Below, one piece after another: positions 7,582 to 14,315 of a stretch of 15,476 nt of DNA (the stretch's first letter is position 1; each line of letters starts with the position of its first letter). Source of the stretch: an uncultured Oscillospiraceae bacterium. GTDB lineage: Bacteria > Bacillota > Clostridia > Oscillospirales > Ruminococcaceae. The stretch is from positions 1 to 15,476 of the forward strand of contig UQQY01000033.1 of the NCBI GenBank assembly GCA_900543295.1, in the 5' to 3' direction. The translations under genes were made by a program, and so were the position numbers. The notes beneath the pieces were generated by a model, which had not been told where the DNA came from, ran no database searches, and was given only the letters and a program-made list of their open reading frames with translations.

Positions 7582-7658
7582 ACTTTATTCGTGGTCGATA
7601 GTCCGGGCGCTTTTAACTTAAGCGCAGAGAGACACGTTTGGACTATACAGCAACAATA

Positions 7659-7687
7659 ATATTAGCATGGTTTGCGCGAAAATGCAA
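7659..7687 (-). promoter_or_regulatory. Candidate sigma-A promoter of rpsT
   Basis: On the minus strand, TTGCAT (7687-7682), 17 bases, then TAATAT (7664-7659) preceded by TGC, an extended -10. Transcription would start near 7652, giving a leader of about 120 bases before the rpsT ATG. That is long for so short a gene and could carry autoregulation by S20. Confidence 0.45.
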
Positions 7688-7737
7688 GCGTTTTTTGCGT
7701 ATAGACCCGCTTTTTAAGGGGAAAGGAGCGTTTCGTT

Positions 7738-8559
7738 TTGATTCGAACCGATCTTGCAGAAGAGAGTGCGGCGCAGGCACGGTATGAGGGGCCGGGCTTT
7801 TACAGAGAACATAAGGACGGTGTGCTCTGCGTGCGGATTGAAAGCAGGGAGGCGGCAGACGCAATCGGGAAGCCGGAAGGCATTTACTACACAGTGGAGA
7901 CAGACAGCTTTCTCTCCGCGCCGGATGCTTTTGAAGAGGACACAAGGCGTTTGGCTGGGGTGATCGGACGGCTGCTGCCAGAGCCGGAACAGGCGCCGGT
8001 TCTAGTTGCCGGTCTTGGAAACCGGATGATAACGCCGGATGCAGTCGGTCCGCTCGCCGTGCAGCAGATTCTTGTTACACGCCATTTAAAGGAGGCCGGT
8101 CTTGCGGGCTTTGAGGGATTACGGGCTGTTGCGGCAGTCAGCCCGGGCGTATTGGGACAGACCGGTATCGAGGCAGCCACATTTGTGCAAAAACTTTCCT
8201 CCGTTGCAGAAAACGGCTGTGTGATCGTGATTGACGCGCTGGCCGCAGGCGCGCCGGAGCGTCTTTTAAAAACAGTCCAGATTTGCAACAGCGGGATTGC
8301 GCCGGGCTCCGGCGTGGGCAACAACCGCACCGCGCTCAATAGGGAAAGCGTCGGCATACCGGTTATTGCGGTCGGTGTACCGACCGTTGCGGCGCTCTCC
8401 AACATTGCAGAGCTTCCGGAGGACATGGCGGATATGATCGTAACGCCGCGCGAAATCGATCAGGCTGTCGAGCATGCATCCCGCACGGTCGCCTTCGCTC
8501 TAAACCGCGCGCTTTATCCGTCGCTCAGTCTCGAAGAGCTTACCGCTTTAGTCGGATAG
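7738..8559 (+). CDS. gpr: Spore germination endopeptidase GPR
   Basis: The protease that degrades small acid-soluble spore proteins (SASPs) in the core at the start of germination. It is made in the forespore as a zymogen. The 273-residue product has the near-N-terminal RTDLAEE segment, which resembles the self-cleavage region of Bacillus GPR. It also has GLGNR followed by TPDAVGP (Asp101), SPGVLGQTGIE, VIVIDALAAG (Asp166) and NSGIAPGSGVGNNR, all hallmarks of the family. Asp101 and Asp166 would be the proposed catalytic pair of peptidase family A25. The start is TTG at 7738, fixed by AAGGAG at 7723-7728 with a 9-base spacer. It is shorter than Bacillus GPR (about 370 residues). spoIIP follows. 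Confidence 0.95.
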   Translation: MIRTDLAEESAAQARYEGPGFYREHKDGVLCVRIESREAADAIGKPEGIYYTVETDSFLSAPDAFEEDTRRLAGVIGRLLPEPEQAPVLVAGLGNRMITPDAVGPLAVQQILVTRHLKEAGLAGFEGLRAVAAVSPGVLGQTGIEAATFVQKLSSVAENGCVIVIDALAAGAPERLLKTVQICNSGIAPGSGVGNNRTALNRESVGIPVIAVGVPTVAALSNIAELPEDMADMIVTPREIDQAVEHASRTVAFALNRALYPSLSLEELTALVG

Positions 8560-8571
8560 AAAAAGCGTCCG

Positions 8572-8599
8572 GCATATCCTCTTTCTGCGCACATATATA
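8572..8599 (+). promoter_or_regulatory. Candidate sigma-E promoter of spoIIP
   Basis: GGCATATC (8572-8579), then 12 bases to CATATATA (8592-8599), resembles the mother-cell sigma-E consensus (CATATT-like -35, about 13-15 bases, CATACA-like -10). With the core -35 taken as CATAT (8573-8577) the spacer is 14. Start would be near 8606, 58 bases before the spoIIP ATG. In B. subtilis spoIIP is sigma-E dependent, which supports the reading. Confidence 0.45.
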
Positions 8600-8663
8600 T
8601 GAAGAGGCGGCCTTCCCTGTAAAGCGGACAGGTCGGGAATGCGCACAGGGAGGAACTATTATA

Positions 8664-9797
8664 ATGAAGCGATGGATCATCAGAAGAAAACAAATCCTGC
8701 TGCGGACGGGCGCGTGCCTTCTCTGCGGATGCGTCTGCTATGCGGCTGTCAGCAAAACGCTGCCAATATTCTCGCCGTTTCTTGAGCGGATGGCGCTTTT
8801 CTCCGCTTCGGTCACATTCGGCACAGGTGAAAACGGCGAAGTGTATGCAGAGGAGAGCGGCACAGTCGCAGGAAGCACAGTAGAAACGGACGCAAGCGCT
8901 GTGACCAGCCTTTTTGAAAGCGAAATTTCTTCGCCGGAATCCTCAGAAAGCGGCAGCGAGAGCAGCGCTGCGCTGCAAAAGCCCGCAAATGCAGGCGTTG
9001 TCAAGCGGCAGACCTATCGCGCAGGCGACAGCAGCGCGTATATTCCGCTTGACGCAGGCTATATTAAAAATGGTACTAAGCTGAGCGCGGACACCATCAA
9101 GCAAACAGTCAGTCAGAAACCGGCCTTCCATATTATTGCGGACGGGAAAACGCCGGAGGTGCTGATTATGCACAGCCATGCGACAGAATCCTATCAGCCC
9201 GGCATTTACGACTGGTACGACAAGTCCGCCGCTACGCGGAATCAGGACACCTCACAGAATACCTGCCGTGTCGGAGACGAAATTGCAGCGCAGCTAACCG
9301 CCGCGGGAATCGGCGTGCTTCACGACAAAACTCTGCACGACTACCCTTCCTACAACGGCTCTTACGAGCGCTCCGCGGCAACGGTGAAAAAGTATCTGGA
9401 GAAGTATCCCTCCATAAAAGTTGTACTGGACGTCCACCGCGACGCAATCCAGCCGGACGATAACACGATGATTGCGCCAACCACAACGATCAACGGAAAG
9501 TCGTGCGCGCAGGTTATGATTATTTCCGGTGCGGATGACGGCACGCTGAATATGCCGCATTATTTGGAAAATCTGAAATTCTCCGCGGCCTTACAGGTAC
9601 AGATGGAGACAGATTATCCAACGCTTGCGCGCCCCATTATGTTCAGCTACCGAAAGTATAACCAAGATCTTACCACCGGCTCTATTCTGCTCGAAATGGG
9701 CGGGCACGCCAATTCCCTGGATGAGGCGGTATATTGCGGCGAATTGGTCGGAAAATCGCTGGCCAAGACGCTGTTAAGTTTAAAACAGAACGGATGA
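8664..9797 (+). CDS. spoIIP: Stage II sporulation protein P
   Basis: A peptidoglycan hydrolase of the SpoIID-SpoIIM-SpoIIP engulfment machine. It cuts septal peptidoglycan (amidase and endopeptidase activity) so that the mother-cell membrane can migrate around the forespore. The 377 residues begin with a basic stretch and a membrane helix (about 11-30). A Ser/Glu-rich linker follows (about 82-104), then the catalytic domain with HSHATESY (170-177), DVHRD (256-260, His258) and LLEMGGHAN (342-350, Glu344, His348), the expected zinc-ligand and catalytic regions. GGGAGGA at 8648-8654 lies 9 bases before the ATG. It follows gpr as in Bacillus. The 104-base gap suggests its own promoter. Confidence 0.95.
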   Translation: MKRWIIRRKQILLRTGACLLCGCVCYAAVSKTLPIFSPFLERMALFSASVTFGTGENGEVYAEESGTVAGSTVETDASAVTSLFESEISSPESSESGSESSAALQKPANAGVVKRQTYRAGDSSAYIPLDAGYIKNGTKLSADTIKQTVSQKPAFHIIADGKTPEVLIMHSHATESYQPGIYDWYDKSAATRNQDTSQNTCRVGDEIAAQLTAAGIGVLHDKTLHDYPSYNGSYERSAATVKKYLEKYPSIKVVLDVHRDAIQPDDNTMIAPTTTINGKSCAQVMIISGADDGTLNMPHYLENLKFSAALQVQMETDYPTLARPIMFSYRKYNQDLTTGSILLEMGGHANSLDEAVYCGELVGKSLAKTLLSLKQNG

Positions 9798-9803
9798 GAA
9801 AAA

Positions 9804-10112
9804 ATGAACGAAGGACTCCGCCGCTTTCTGACTGCCTTTTGTTTGACCTGCCTGCTGGCATTTACGATTTCCGGCGCGCTTATCGCCTACGATCGGATGG
9901 AGCGCACGCAAAACGGTGCGCCGGAGGTTACAAGCGGCGAGCTTGCTTTAGGGAGCCGCGCCTACTCGTTTGATTTAAGCGGCGCAAACGATCTGTTTGC
10001 CCGTTTGTATGACGCGGCAAAGCGCTTCGGCGGAATGCCGCTTGCCTTTTCAGCCTCGCTAAAGGGCGCGTCAGAATGGATCGCCGGCGTACTCTATCAG
10101 ACTTATCAATGA
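9804..10112 (+). CDS. Hypothetical membrane-anchored protein downstream of spoIIP
   Basis: I do not recognise this 102-residue protein. It has a basic N-terminus, one hydrophobic helix (about residues 7-28, LTAFCLTCLLAFTISGALIA) and then a soluble part of about 70 residues without motifs known to me. If anchored N-in, the soluble part lies outside the cytoplasm. It begins only 6 bases after the spoIIP stop codon and has just a weak GGATGAG ahead of it, so translation is probably coupled to spoIIP. The terminator right after it makes it the last gene of that transcript. The position suggests a sporulation role in the mother cell or septum, which is inference. Confidence 0.7.
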   Translation: MNEGLRRFLTAFCLTCLLAFTISGALIAYDRMERTQNGAPEVTSGELALGSRAYSFDLSGANDLFARLYDAAKRFGGMPLAFSASLKGASEWIAGVLYQTYQ

Positions 10113-10118
10113 CAAAAC

Positions 10119-10170
10119 GCGCATATGAAAAATTACAACCTGTAATTTTTTCATGTGCGCTTCTTTTTTT
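10119..10170 (+). terminator. Rho-independent terminator of the gpr-spoIIP block
   Basis: A long stem (10119-10137 with 10141-10160; 19 pairs, one wobble, one bulged T) with a 3-base loop is followed by TTCTTTTTTT. It begins 7 bases after the stop codon of the preceding gene. Confidence 0.93.
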
Positions 10171-10526
10171 GCCCTTTTCAGAGAGCCAAAAAAGGAAATT
10201 TTGAGTTTGAAAATTGATATTAGTTCATTTTTTATTCACGTAATTATACATATAATATTTATTTTTAATTTTATCCTATTTGTATAACGCAAGATTCTAT
10301 AAATCTTATAAAAACAAAATATTTTCAGCATTAAAAACCGTCATATTGCACACGAAAAACAAGGGCTTCGATTTAGCGATTTGTACAGTACTCTTTGCGT
10401 ACAAGCACGATGCTTCGCTGCTTTTCAAGGATGAAAAAACCATTTTTGATCGAAAAATAAATTCTCATTTGGATTTAAATGGAATCAAATTGTGCATACT
10501 GAACAAAAGAAGAACTTTTCAAAGCA
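10171..10526. other. AT-rich stretch with no convincing gene
   Basis: About 355 bases markedly richer in A and T than the rest of the window. A 96-codon frame (10280-10570, TTG start) has no ribosome binding site, no recognisable domain, and ends past the -10 box of the next promoter, so I do not call it. The stretch holds several short dyads, such as TTGTAC with GTACAA (10381-10404) and ATTTTT with AAAAAT near 10441. It could be a degraded gene, an upstream regulatory region, a small RNA locus or simply spacer. I see no known riboswitch or T-box core. Confidence 0.4.
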
Positions 10527-10555
10527 TTGACATGTACGCCGTCTGCGCATATAAT
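10527..10555 (+). promoter_or_regulatory. Consensus sigma-A promoter of the 3D-domain gene
   Basis: TTGACA (10527-10532), exactly 17 bases, TATAAT (10550-10555): a perfect match to the housekeeping consensus. Start is expected near 10562, with a leader of about 73 bases. Confidence 0.85.
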
Positions 10556-10563
10556 ATTACAAA

Positions 10564-10594
10564 ATGGTAACAATGGTTACAACCCAACTTACCA
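10564..10594 (+). promoter_or_regulatory. Tandem 9-base repeat and dyad at the transcription start
   Basis: ATGGTAACA (10564-10572) is followed directly by ATGGTTACA (10573-10581), one base different. GTAAC and GTTAC inside them are also inverted, and TGGTAA (10565-10570) can pair with TTACCA (10589-10594). Sitting on the start of a very strong promoter, this could be a repressor site or a leader hairpin. Confidence 0.35.
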
Positions 10595-10634
10595 ATTCTT
10601 TCGCTAAAGTTTACACGATATTGGAGGACGACTC

Positions 10635-11669
10635 ATGAAATCGATTGAAGATCGATGTAAAACGCTGTTTGAGTCCAAGCTGATCCGTTTAGCCGTCGTA
10701 ATGATGTTCAGCATTTTGATGCTGTGTGTTCTCGGCGGCGCTACTCTTACGAAATATGCGGTATTGATTGAAGACGAAACCACTGAGACAGTTGTTTTTA
10801 CTTCAGAAAGCGAGCCGGAGGCTATCCTTTCGCAGGAGGGTATTATACTCGGAGAGCATGATGCCTATACGTTCTCTGGTTTTACGGACAATAACGCGAC
10901 GCTGACCATACACCGTGCGGCCGAGATTTCCATCACGGCTGACGGTCAGACAAAAACAGTGTGGCTTACAGAGGGCACGGCGGCTGACGCATTGAACGCC
11001 GCGGAGCTGACTGTTAACGATGACGATCTTTTAAACGTCGCGTTGACAGAGCCTGTCTGCGACGGGATGAACATCACGATAAACCGCGTAACCTACCGCA
11101 CCGTTGAAAACAGGACGGAAATTCCGTTCGACGTGACGGAAATTCCAACCCGCACCTTGAGCAAGGGCAAAACCAGCACGCTGAGCGCCGGCGTCAACGG
11201 CGAACGCACCACTGTAATCAAGCAAACGCTGATTGACGGCGAAGTCGTTGAGGAGGAGACGCTTTCCGACGAGGTGACAAAGAAGCCGGTGGCCGCCCGC
11301 GTTTTGGTCGGTGATCCAAACGCTCCGGTTTCACAGCTGATCCCTGCAACGGATATTGCGCTCGACGCAAACGGAAATCCGGTCAGCTACAAGTACAAAG
11401 TCACCGGAAAGGCGACCGCCTATTCGGCGCTTGGACGCCCGACCAGCCTAAAGCCCGGCAACGTGGCCATGAATTTGAGCCAGTTCCCGCGCGGCACCAG
11501 GCTCTATATCAAAACGCCGGACGGTTCCTTCGTCTATGGCTATTCCGTTGTGGCAGACACCGGACCGGCTGTTACAAACGGCACCTGCCTGGTGGATTTA
11601 TTCTTTGCGACCTATCGGGAAAGCTGCCTATTCGGCGCTAAAACGGTAGAAATCTACGTGCTTTCCTGA
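10635..11669 (+). CDS. YabE-like cell wall protein with DUF348, G5 and 3D domains
   Basis: A membrane-anchored, wall-facing protein of 344 residues, related to YabE of Bacillus and to resuscitation-promoting factor-like proteins. It probably cleaves or binds peptidoglycan. Order: basic N-terminus, membrane helix (about 18-36), two ubiquitin-like DUF348 units (about 43-85 and 92-137), a G5 domain (about 143-223), and a 3D domain (about 253-344, MltA-like double-psi barrel). The 3D domain has TAY at 261-263, ADTG (Asp308) and LVDLFF (Asp321). The first of the three signature aspartates is Asn280 (VAMNLSQFPRGTRLYI), a change I believe occurs in other clostridial members, from memory only. GGAGG at 10623-10627 sets the start. 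It is transcribed alone from a strong promoter. Confidence 0.9.
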   Translation: MKSIEDRCKTLFESKLIRLAVVMMFSILMLCVLGGATLTKYAVLIEDETTETVVFTSESEPEAILSQEGIILGEHDAYTFSGFTDNNATLTIHRAAEISITADGQTKTVWLTEGTAADALNAAELTVNDDDLLNVALTEPVCDGMNITINRVTYRTVENRTEIPFDVTEIPTRTLSKGKTSTLSAGVNGERTTVIKQTLIDGEVVEEETLSDEVTKKPVAARVLVGDPNAPVSQLIPATDIALDANGNPVSYKYKVTGKATAYSALGRPTSLKPGNVAMNLSQFPRGTRLYIKTPDGSFVYGYSVVADTGPAVTNGTCLVDLFFATYRESCLFGAKTVEIYVLS

Positions 11670-11692
11670 TCCGAAAGAAAAACAGATCACGT

Positions 11693-11732
11693 AAAAACGC
11701 CTCTTCACCTAATAAGTGAAGAGGCGTTTTTT
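11693..11732 (+). terminator. Bidirectional terminator between the 3D gene and the feo operon
   Basis: A perfect 16-bp stem (11693-11708 with 11716-11731) with a 7-base loop, carrying a T run at the 3' side on both strands. It lies between the convergent 3D-domain gene and feo operon and can serve both. Confidence 0.92.
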
Positions 11733-11750
11733 CATCAAAGACAGTTTTCC

Positions 11751-11924
11751 CTATTCTCTTTTTTCCATATCCGAATCGCGGCATCGTCCTACACAGCGCA
11801 TACAGCCTGCGCAATGCATACAGCCGCTTTCCGGCGTGCGCCTGTGACGGCGAATCAGATGCAGCAGCGCCGCAGCAGCCAATAGAGCCAGCAGAACAAG
11901 TATCGCACAATCAATCGCCTGCAT
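11751..11924 (-). CDS. FeoB-associated Cys-rich membrane protein
   Basis: A 57-residue protein found by reading the minus strand. One membrane helix (about residues 7-24, ILVLLALLAAAALLHLI) is followed by a basic stretch and a cysteine cluster with C35, C38, C41, C44 and C48 (CxxCxxCxxCxxxC), plus Cys6 near the N-terminus. It matches the small Cys-rich proteins commonly encoded right after feoB in Firmicutes, thought to help ferrous iron transport, perhaps by handling iron or thiols at the membrane. The ATG is 4 bases after the feoB stop codon, with GGGGCG upstream. A GTG one codon earlier is an alternative start. It is the last gene of the operon. Confidence 0.85.
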   Translation of the reverse strand: MQAIDCAILVLLALLAAAALLHLIRRHRRTPESGCMHCAGCMRCVGRCRDSDMEKRE

Positions 11925-11927
11925 CAC

Positions 11928-13949
11928 CTACGCCCCAATCAGAATGCGTCCGATTTGATAAACTGCAAGCGCCGCCACATAAGCCGCCCCTGTCTGATAC
12001 AGCGCGGTCAGGACAGCCCTGCGCGCAGAGCCAAGCTCCCGTCTTGCCGCCGCAAAGGCTGCCACGCACGGCATATAGAGGATTGTAAACGTTAAAAACG
12101 ACAACGCAGTGAGCGGCGTGAACATGGTGGAAAGCGCCGTCGAAAGCTGCGCATCCGAGCCGGCCCCCGTCAGAATAGACAGGGTGCTTACCACCGACTC
12201 TTTTGCAGTAAAGCCGGTAATCAGCGCAGTGGAGGCGCGCCAGTCGTTAAACCCAAGCGGCGCAAAAATAGGCGCCACAAAGGAGCCGATAGCCGCCAGC
12301 ATGCTGTCCGCGCTGTTCTCGACCAGATGCAGATCAAAGCTGAAGCTCTGTAAAAACCAGATGACAATAGACGCCAGAAAGATGACTGTAAACGCCTTAT
12401 GTAAAAAATCCTTCGCCTTTTCCCACATATGCAGCAGTACGCTTCTGGCCGATGGCAGGCGATATGCGGGCAGCTCCATTACAAACGGAACCGGATTTCC
12501 GCGAAAGACGGTATTTTTCAATAAAAGGCCGGATAAAACCGCAACCAGAATACCAGTAAGATACATTGCGCACATGACAAGCCCGCCATGCTTTGGAAAA
12601 AAGGCGGCGATAATCATGCCGTAGATCGGAAGTTTTGCGCTGCATGACATAAACGGCGTCAGCAAAATGGTCATTCGGCGGTCACGCTCACTCGACAGCG
12701 TGCGGGTGGACATAATCGCCGGAACGCTGCATCCAAAACCGATCAGCATCGGTACGAACGAGCGGCCGGATAGACCGATTTTTCTCAGCAGCTTATCCAT
12801 GACAAAGGCGACGCGCGCCATATAGCCGCTGTCCTCAAGCAAAGACAGAAAGAAAAACAGCACCACAATAATCGGCAGGAAGGAAAGCACGCTGCCAACG
12901 CCTGCGCACACGCCGTCGATCAAAAGAGAGGAGAGCCACGGCGTCACATTCCATTCAGCTAACAAAGCGGAAAGCTTTGTTACGCCCGCATCAATCCCCG
13001 TCTCGAGCAGATTTTGCAGCGGCGTGCCGATCACATTGAAGGTGAGCCAGAACACGATCAGCATAATACAGATAAAAATCGGAATGCCCAAAACCCGATG
13101 CGTAAGGATGCGGTCAATTTTCTCGGACCGAAGCTGTTCGCGCGTTTCGCCGCGCTTGACAACGCACGCTTTGCACAGCTCTTCAATGTAGCTGTAGCGC
13201 ATATCGGCAAGCGCAGCCTCACGGTCCGTACCAAGCGCCTCCTCCATATCGCGCACCAGATGGTCGATTAGATGGATGTCGTTTGGATGGATTCTGAGCG
13301 CCTTCTGCGTGGGCTCGTCGCCCTCCACCAGCTTGGTTGCGGCAAAGCGGAGCGGATAACCTGCCTTTTGGGCATGGTCTTCGATGATATGGGCGATCGC
13401 ATGGATAGCGCGATGCACCTCTCCCGTACAAAAATCCAAATGATCCGGCTTGACGCCCGTTTTCGCTGTACGCACCACTGCGTCCACAAGATCGGCAATC
13501 CCCTCGTTCTTTCCGGCTGAAATCGGAATAACCGGAACGCCCAGCCGCTTTTGCAGCTCCTCCACATCGATGGTGTTGCCGCTTGCCCGCACTTCATCCA
13601 TCATATTGAGAGCAATCACCATCGGAATAGACAGCTCCATGAGCTGTAGTGTTAAATAGAGATTGCGCTCGATATTGGTTGCGTCAACAATATTGATGAT
13701 AACCTGCGGATGTTCGTCCAGCAGAAAGTCCCGTGTAACCACCTCTTCGGAAGTATAGGGGGAAAGCGAATAAATGCCGGGAAGATCGACAAGCGTCATC
13801 TCCCTGTGTTTTAAGATCCGACCCTCTTTTTTCTCTACCGTTACGCCCGGAAAATTTCCTACATGCTGATTGCTTCCGGTCAGGCAGTTAAAGAGCGTCG
13901 TTTTTCCGCTGTTTTGATTGCCGGCAAGCGCAAGCAGAATTTCATTCAT
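11928..13949 (-). CDS. feoB: Ferrous iron transport protein B
   Basis: The GTPase-coupled inner-membrane transporter for Fe(II), 673 residues, a usual length for Firmicute FeoB. The N-terminal G domain has G1 GNQNSGKTT (10-18), the switch region NFPGVT (32-37), G3 DLPG (55-58), G4 NMMD (115-118) and a G5-like SAGKNEG (144-150). A GDI-like helical region follows to about 270. The membrane part has two Gate (nucleoside-recognition) repeats and the conserved Cys motif GFGCSVPAIMSTR in the ion path. The start overlaps the feoA stop (ATGA), so the two are coupled. It lies between feoA and the small Cys-rich protein gene. Confidence 0.97.
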   Translation of the reverse strand: MNEILLALAGNQNSGKTTLFNCLTGSNQHVGNFPGVTVEKKEGRILKHREMTLVDLPGIYSLSPYTSEEVVTRDFLLDEHPQVIINIVDATNIERNLYLTLQLMELSIPMVIALNMMDEVRASGNTIDVEELQKRLGVPVIPISAGKNEGIADLVDAVVRTAKTGVKPDHLDFCTGEVHRAIHAIAHIIEDHAQKAGYPLRFAATKLVEGDEPTQKALRIHPNDIHLIDHLVRDMEEALGTDREAALADMRYSYIEELCKACVVKRGETREQLRSEKIDRILTHRVLGIPIFICIMLIVFWLTFNVIGTPLQNLLETGIDAGVTKLSALLAEWNVTPWLSSLLIDGVCAGVGSVLSFLPIIVVLFFFLSLLEDSGYMARVAFVMDKLLRKIGLSGRSFVPMLIGFGCSVPAIMSTRTLSSERDRRMTILLTPFMSCSAKLPIYGMIIAAFFPKHGGLVMCAMYLTGILVAVLSGLLLKNTVFRGNPVPFVMELPAYRLPSARSVLLHMWEKAKDFLHKAFTVIFLASIVIWFLQSFSFDLHLVENSADSMLAAIGSFVAPIFAPLGFNDWRASTALITGFTAKESVVSTLSILTGAGSDAQLSTALSTMFTPLTALSFLTFTILYMPCVAAFAAARRELGSARRAVLTALYQTGAAYVAALAVYQIGRILIGA

Positions 13950-14179
13950 ACTGTTTTCTCCTTTGCGACCGTCAGCTTGGCGGCGTCTTCTTTTCGGATC
14001 GTCAGAACATAGCCGCGCAGAAACAGCTCGACCGGATCACCCATCGGCGCCACCTTTCTCACAGATACGTGTGTTTTCGGCGTCAGCCCCATGTCAAGAA
14101 GATGACGCCGCAGCGCGCCTTCTCCGCCTACTGTCAGAATAATTCCGCCCTCGCCGGGCTTTAATTGATCCAAAGTCAT
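13946..14179 (-). CDS. feoA: Ferrous iron transport protein A
   Basis: A small cytoplasmic SH3-like protein of 77 residues that supports FeoB. Typical features are the opening TLDQLKPGEGGIIL, the segment LRRHLLDMGLTPKTHVSVRKVAPMGDP and the closing LRGYVLTIRKEDAAKL. GGGAGG (14197-14192 on the minus strand) lies about 12 bases before the ATG. It is the first gene of the feoA-feoB-Cys-rich operon, and its stop overlaps the feoB start. Confidence 0.95.
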   Translation of the reverse strand: MTLDQLKPGEGGIILTVGGEGALRRHLLDMGLTPKTHVSVRKVAPMGDPVELFLRGYVLTIRKEDAAKLTVAKEKTV

Positions 14180-14211
14180 CTATCGTATGCCTCCCAAAGG
14201 CCAATTCATTA

Positions 14212-14227
14212 TACAAGTTTTATTGTA
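14212..14227. promoter_or_regulatory. Dyad over the feo -10 box, candidate metal-responsive operator
   Basis: TACAA (14212-14216), six bases, TTGTA (14223-14227): a perfect 5-bp inverted repeat covering the -10 and start of the feo promoter. Ferrous uptake operons are normally iron-repressed by Fur or a DtxR-type regulator. This dyad is not a clear match to either consensus that I know, so the regulator is open. Confidence 0.35.
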
Positions 14228-14250
14228 CGCAGGATGGTTTCTGCTGTCAA
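14222..14250 (-). promoter_or_regulatory. Sigma-A promoter of the feo operon
   Basis: On the minus strand TTGACA (14250-14245), exactly 17 bases, TACAAT (14227-14222). Start is expected near 14215, 36 bases before the feoA ATG. A second TATAAT at 14213-14208 has no good -35. Confidence 0.75.
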
Positions 14251-14255
14251 GTTTC

Positions 14256-14284
14256 TTGCTGTATTTGCTGTTGTCTGCTATAAT
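14256..14284 (+). promoter_or_regulatory. Sigma-A promoter of the acyltransferase gene
   Basis: TTGCTG (14256-14261), 17 bases, TATAAT (14279-14284) preceded by TGC, an extended -10. Start is expected near 14291. Its -35 box lies 5 bases from that of the divergent feo promoter. Confidence 0.7.
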
Positions 14285-14315
14285 TTAAGAAAACGCACGG
14301 AATGAGGCGACTTTT

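Noticed and set aside
8560..8663. Terminator between gpr and spoIIP
   Set aside because: TTCCC and GGGAA can pair around 8612-8638, but the stem is interrupted and no T tract follows.
10280..10570. 96-codon frame in the AT-rich gap
   Set aside because: TTG start without a ribosome binding site, no domain, and it overlaps the consensus promoter of the next gene. It may be a remnant, but I cannot support it as a gene.
10171..10634. Riboswitch or T-box leader before the 3D-domain gene
   Set aside because: Related wall genes are sometimes under c-di-AMP riboswitches, so I looked for that core and for a T-box sequence. Neither is visible, and the promoter leaves only about 73 leader bases.
11638..11910. 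90-codon minus-strand frame at the end of the feo operon
   Set aside because: It runs through the bidirectional terminator and is out of frame with the Cys-rich protein, which has the family pattern and the right spacing to feoB.
12109..12624. 171-codon frame on the plus strand
   Set aside because: Antisense to the membrane domain of feoB. The feoB reading is unambiguous.
14180..14260. Classical Fur box ahead of feoA
   Set aside because: Only a fragment (TATAATGAATT on the minus strand) resembles the hexamer array. The match is too weak to call.
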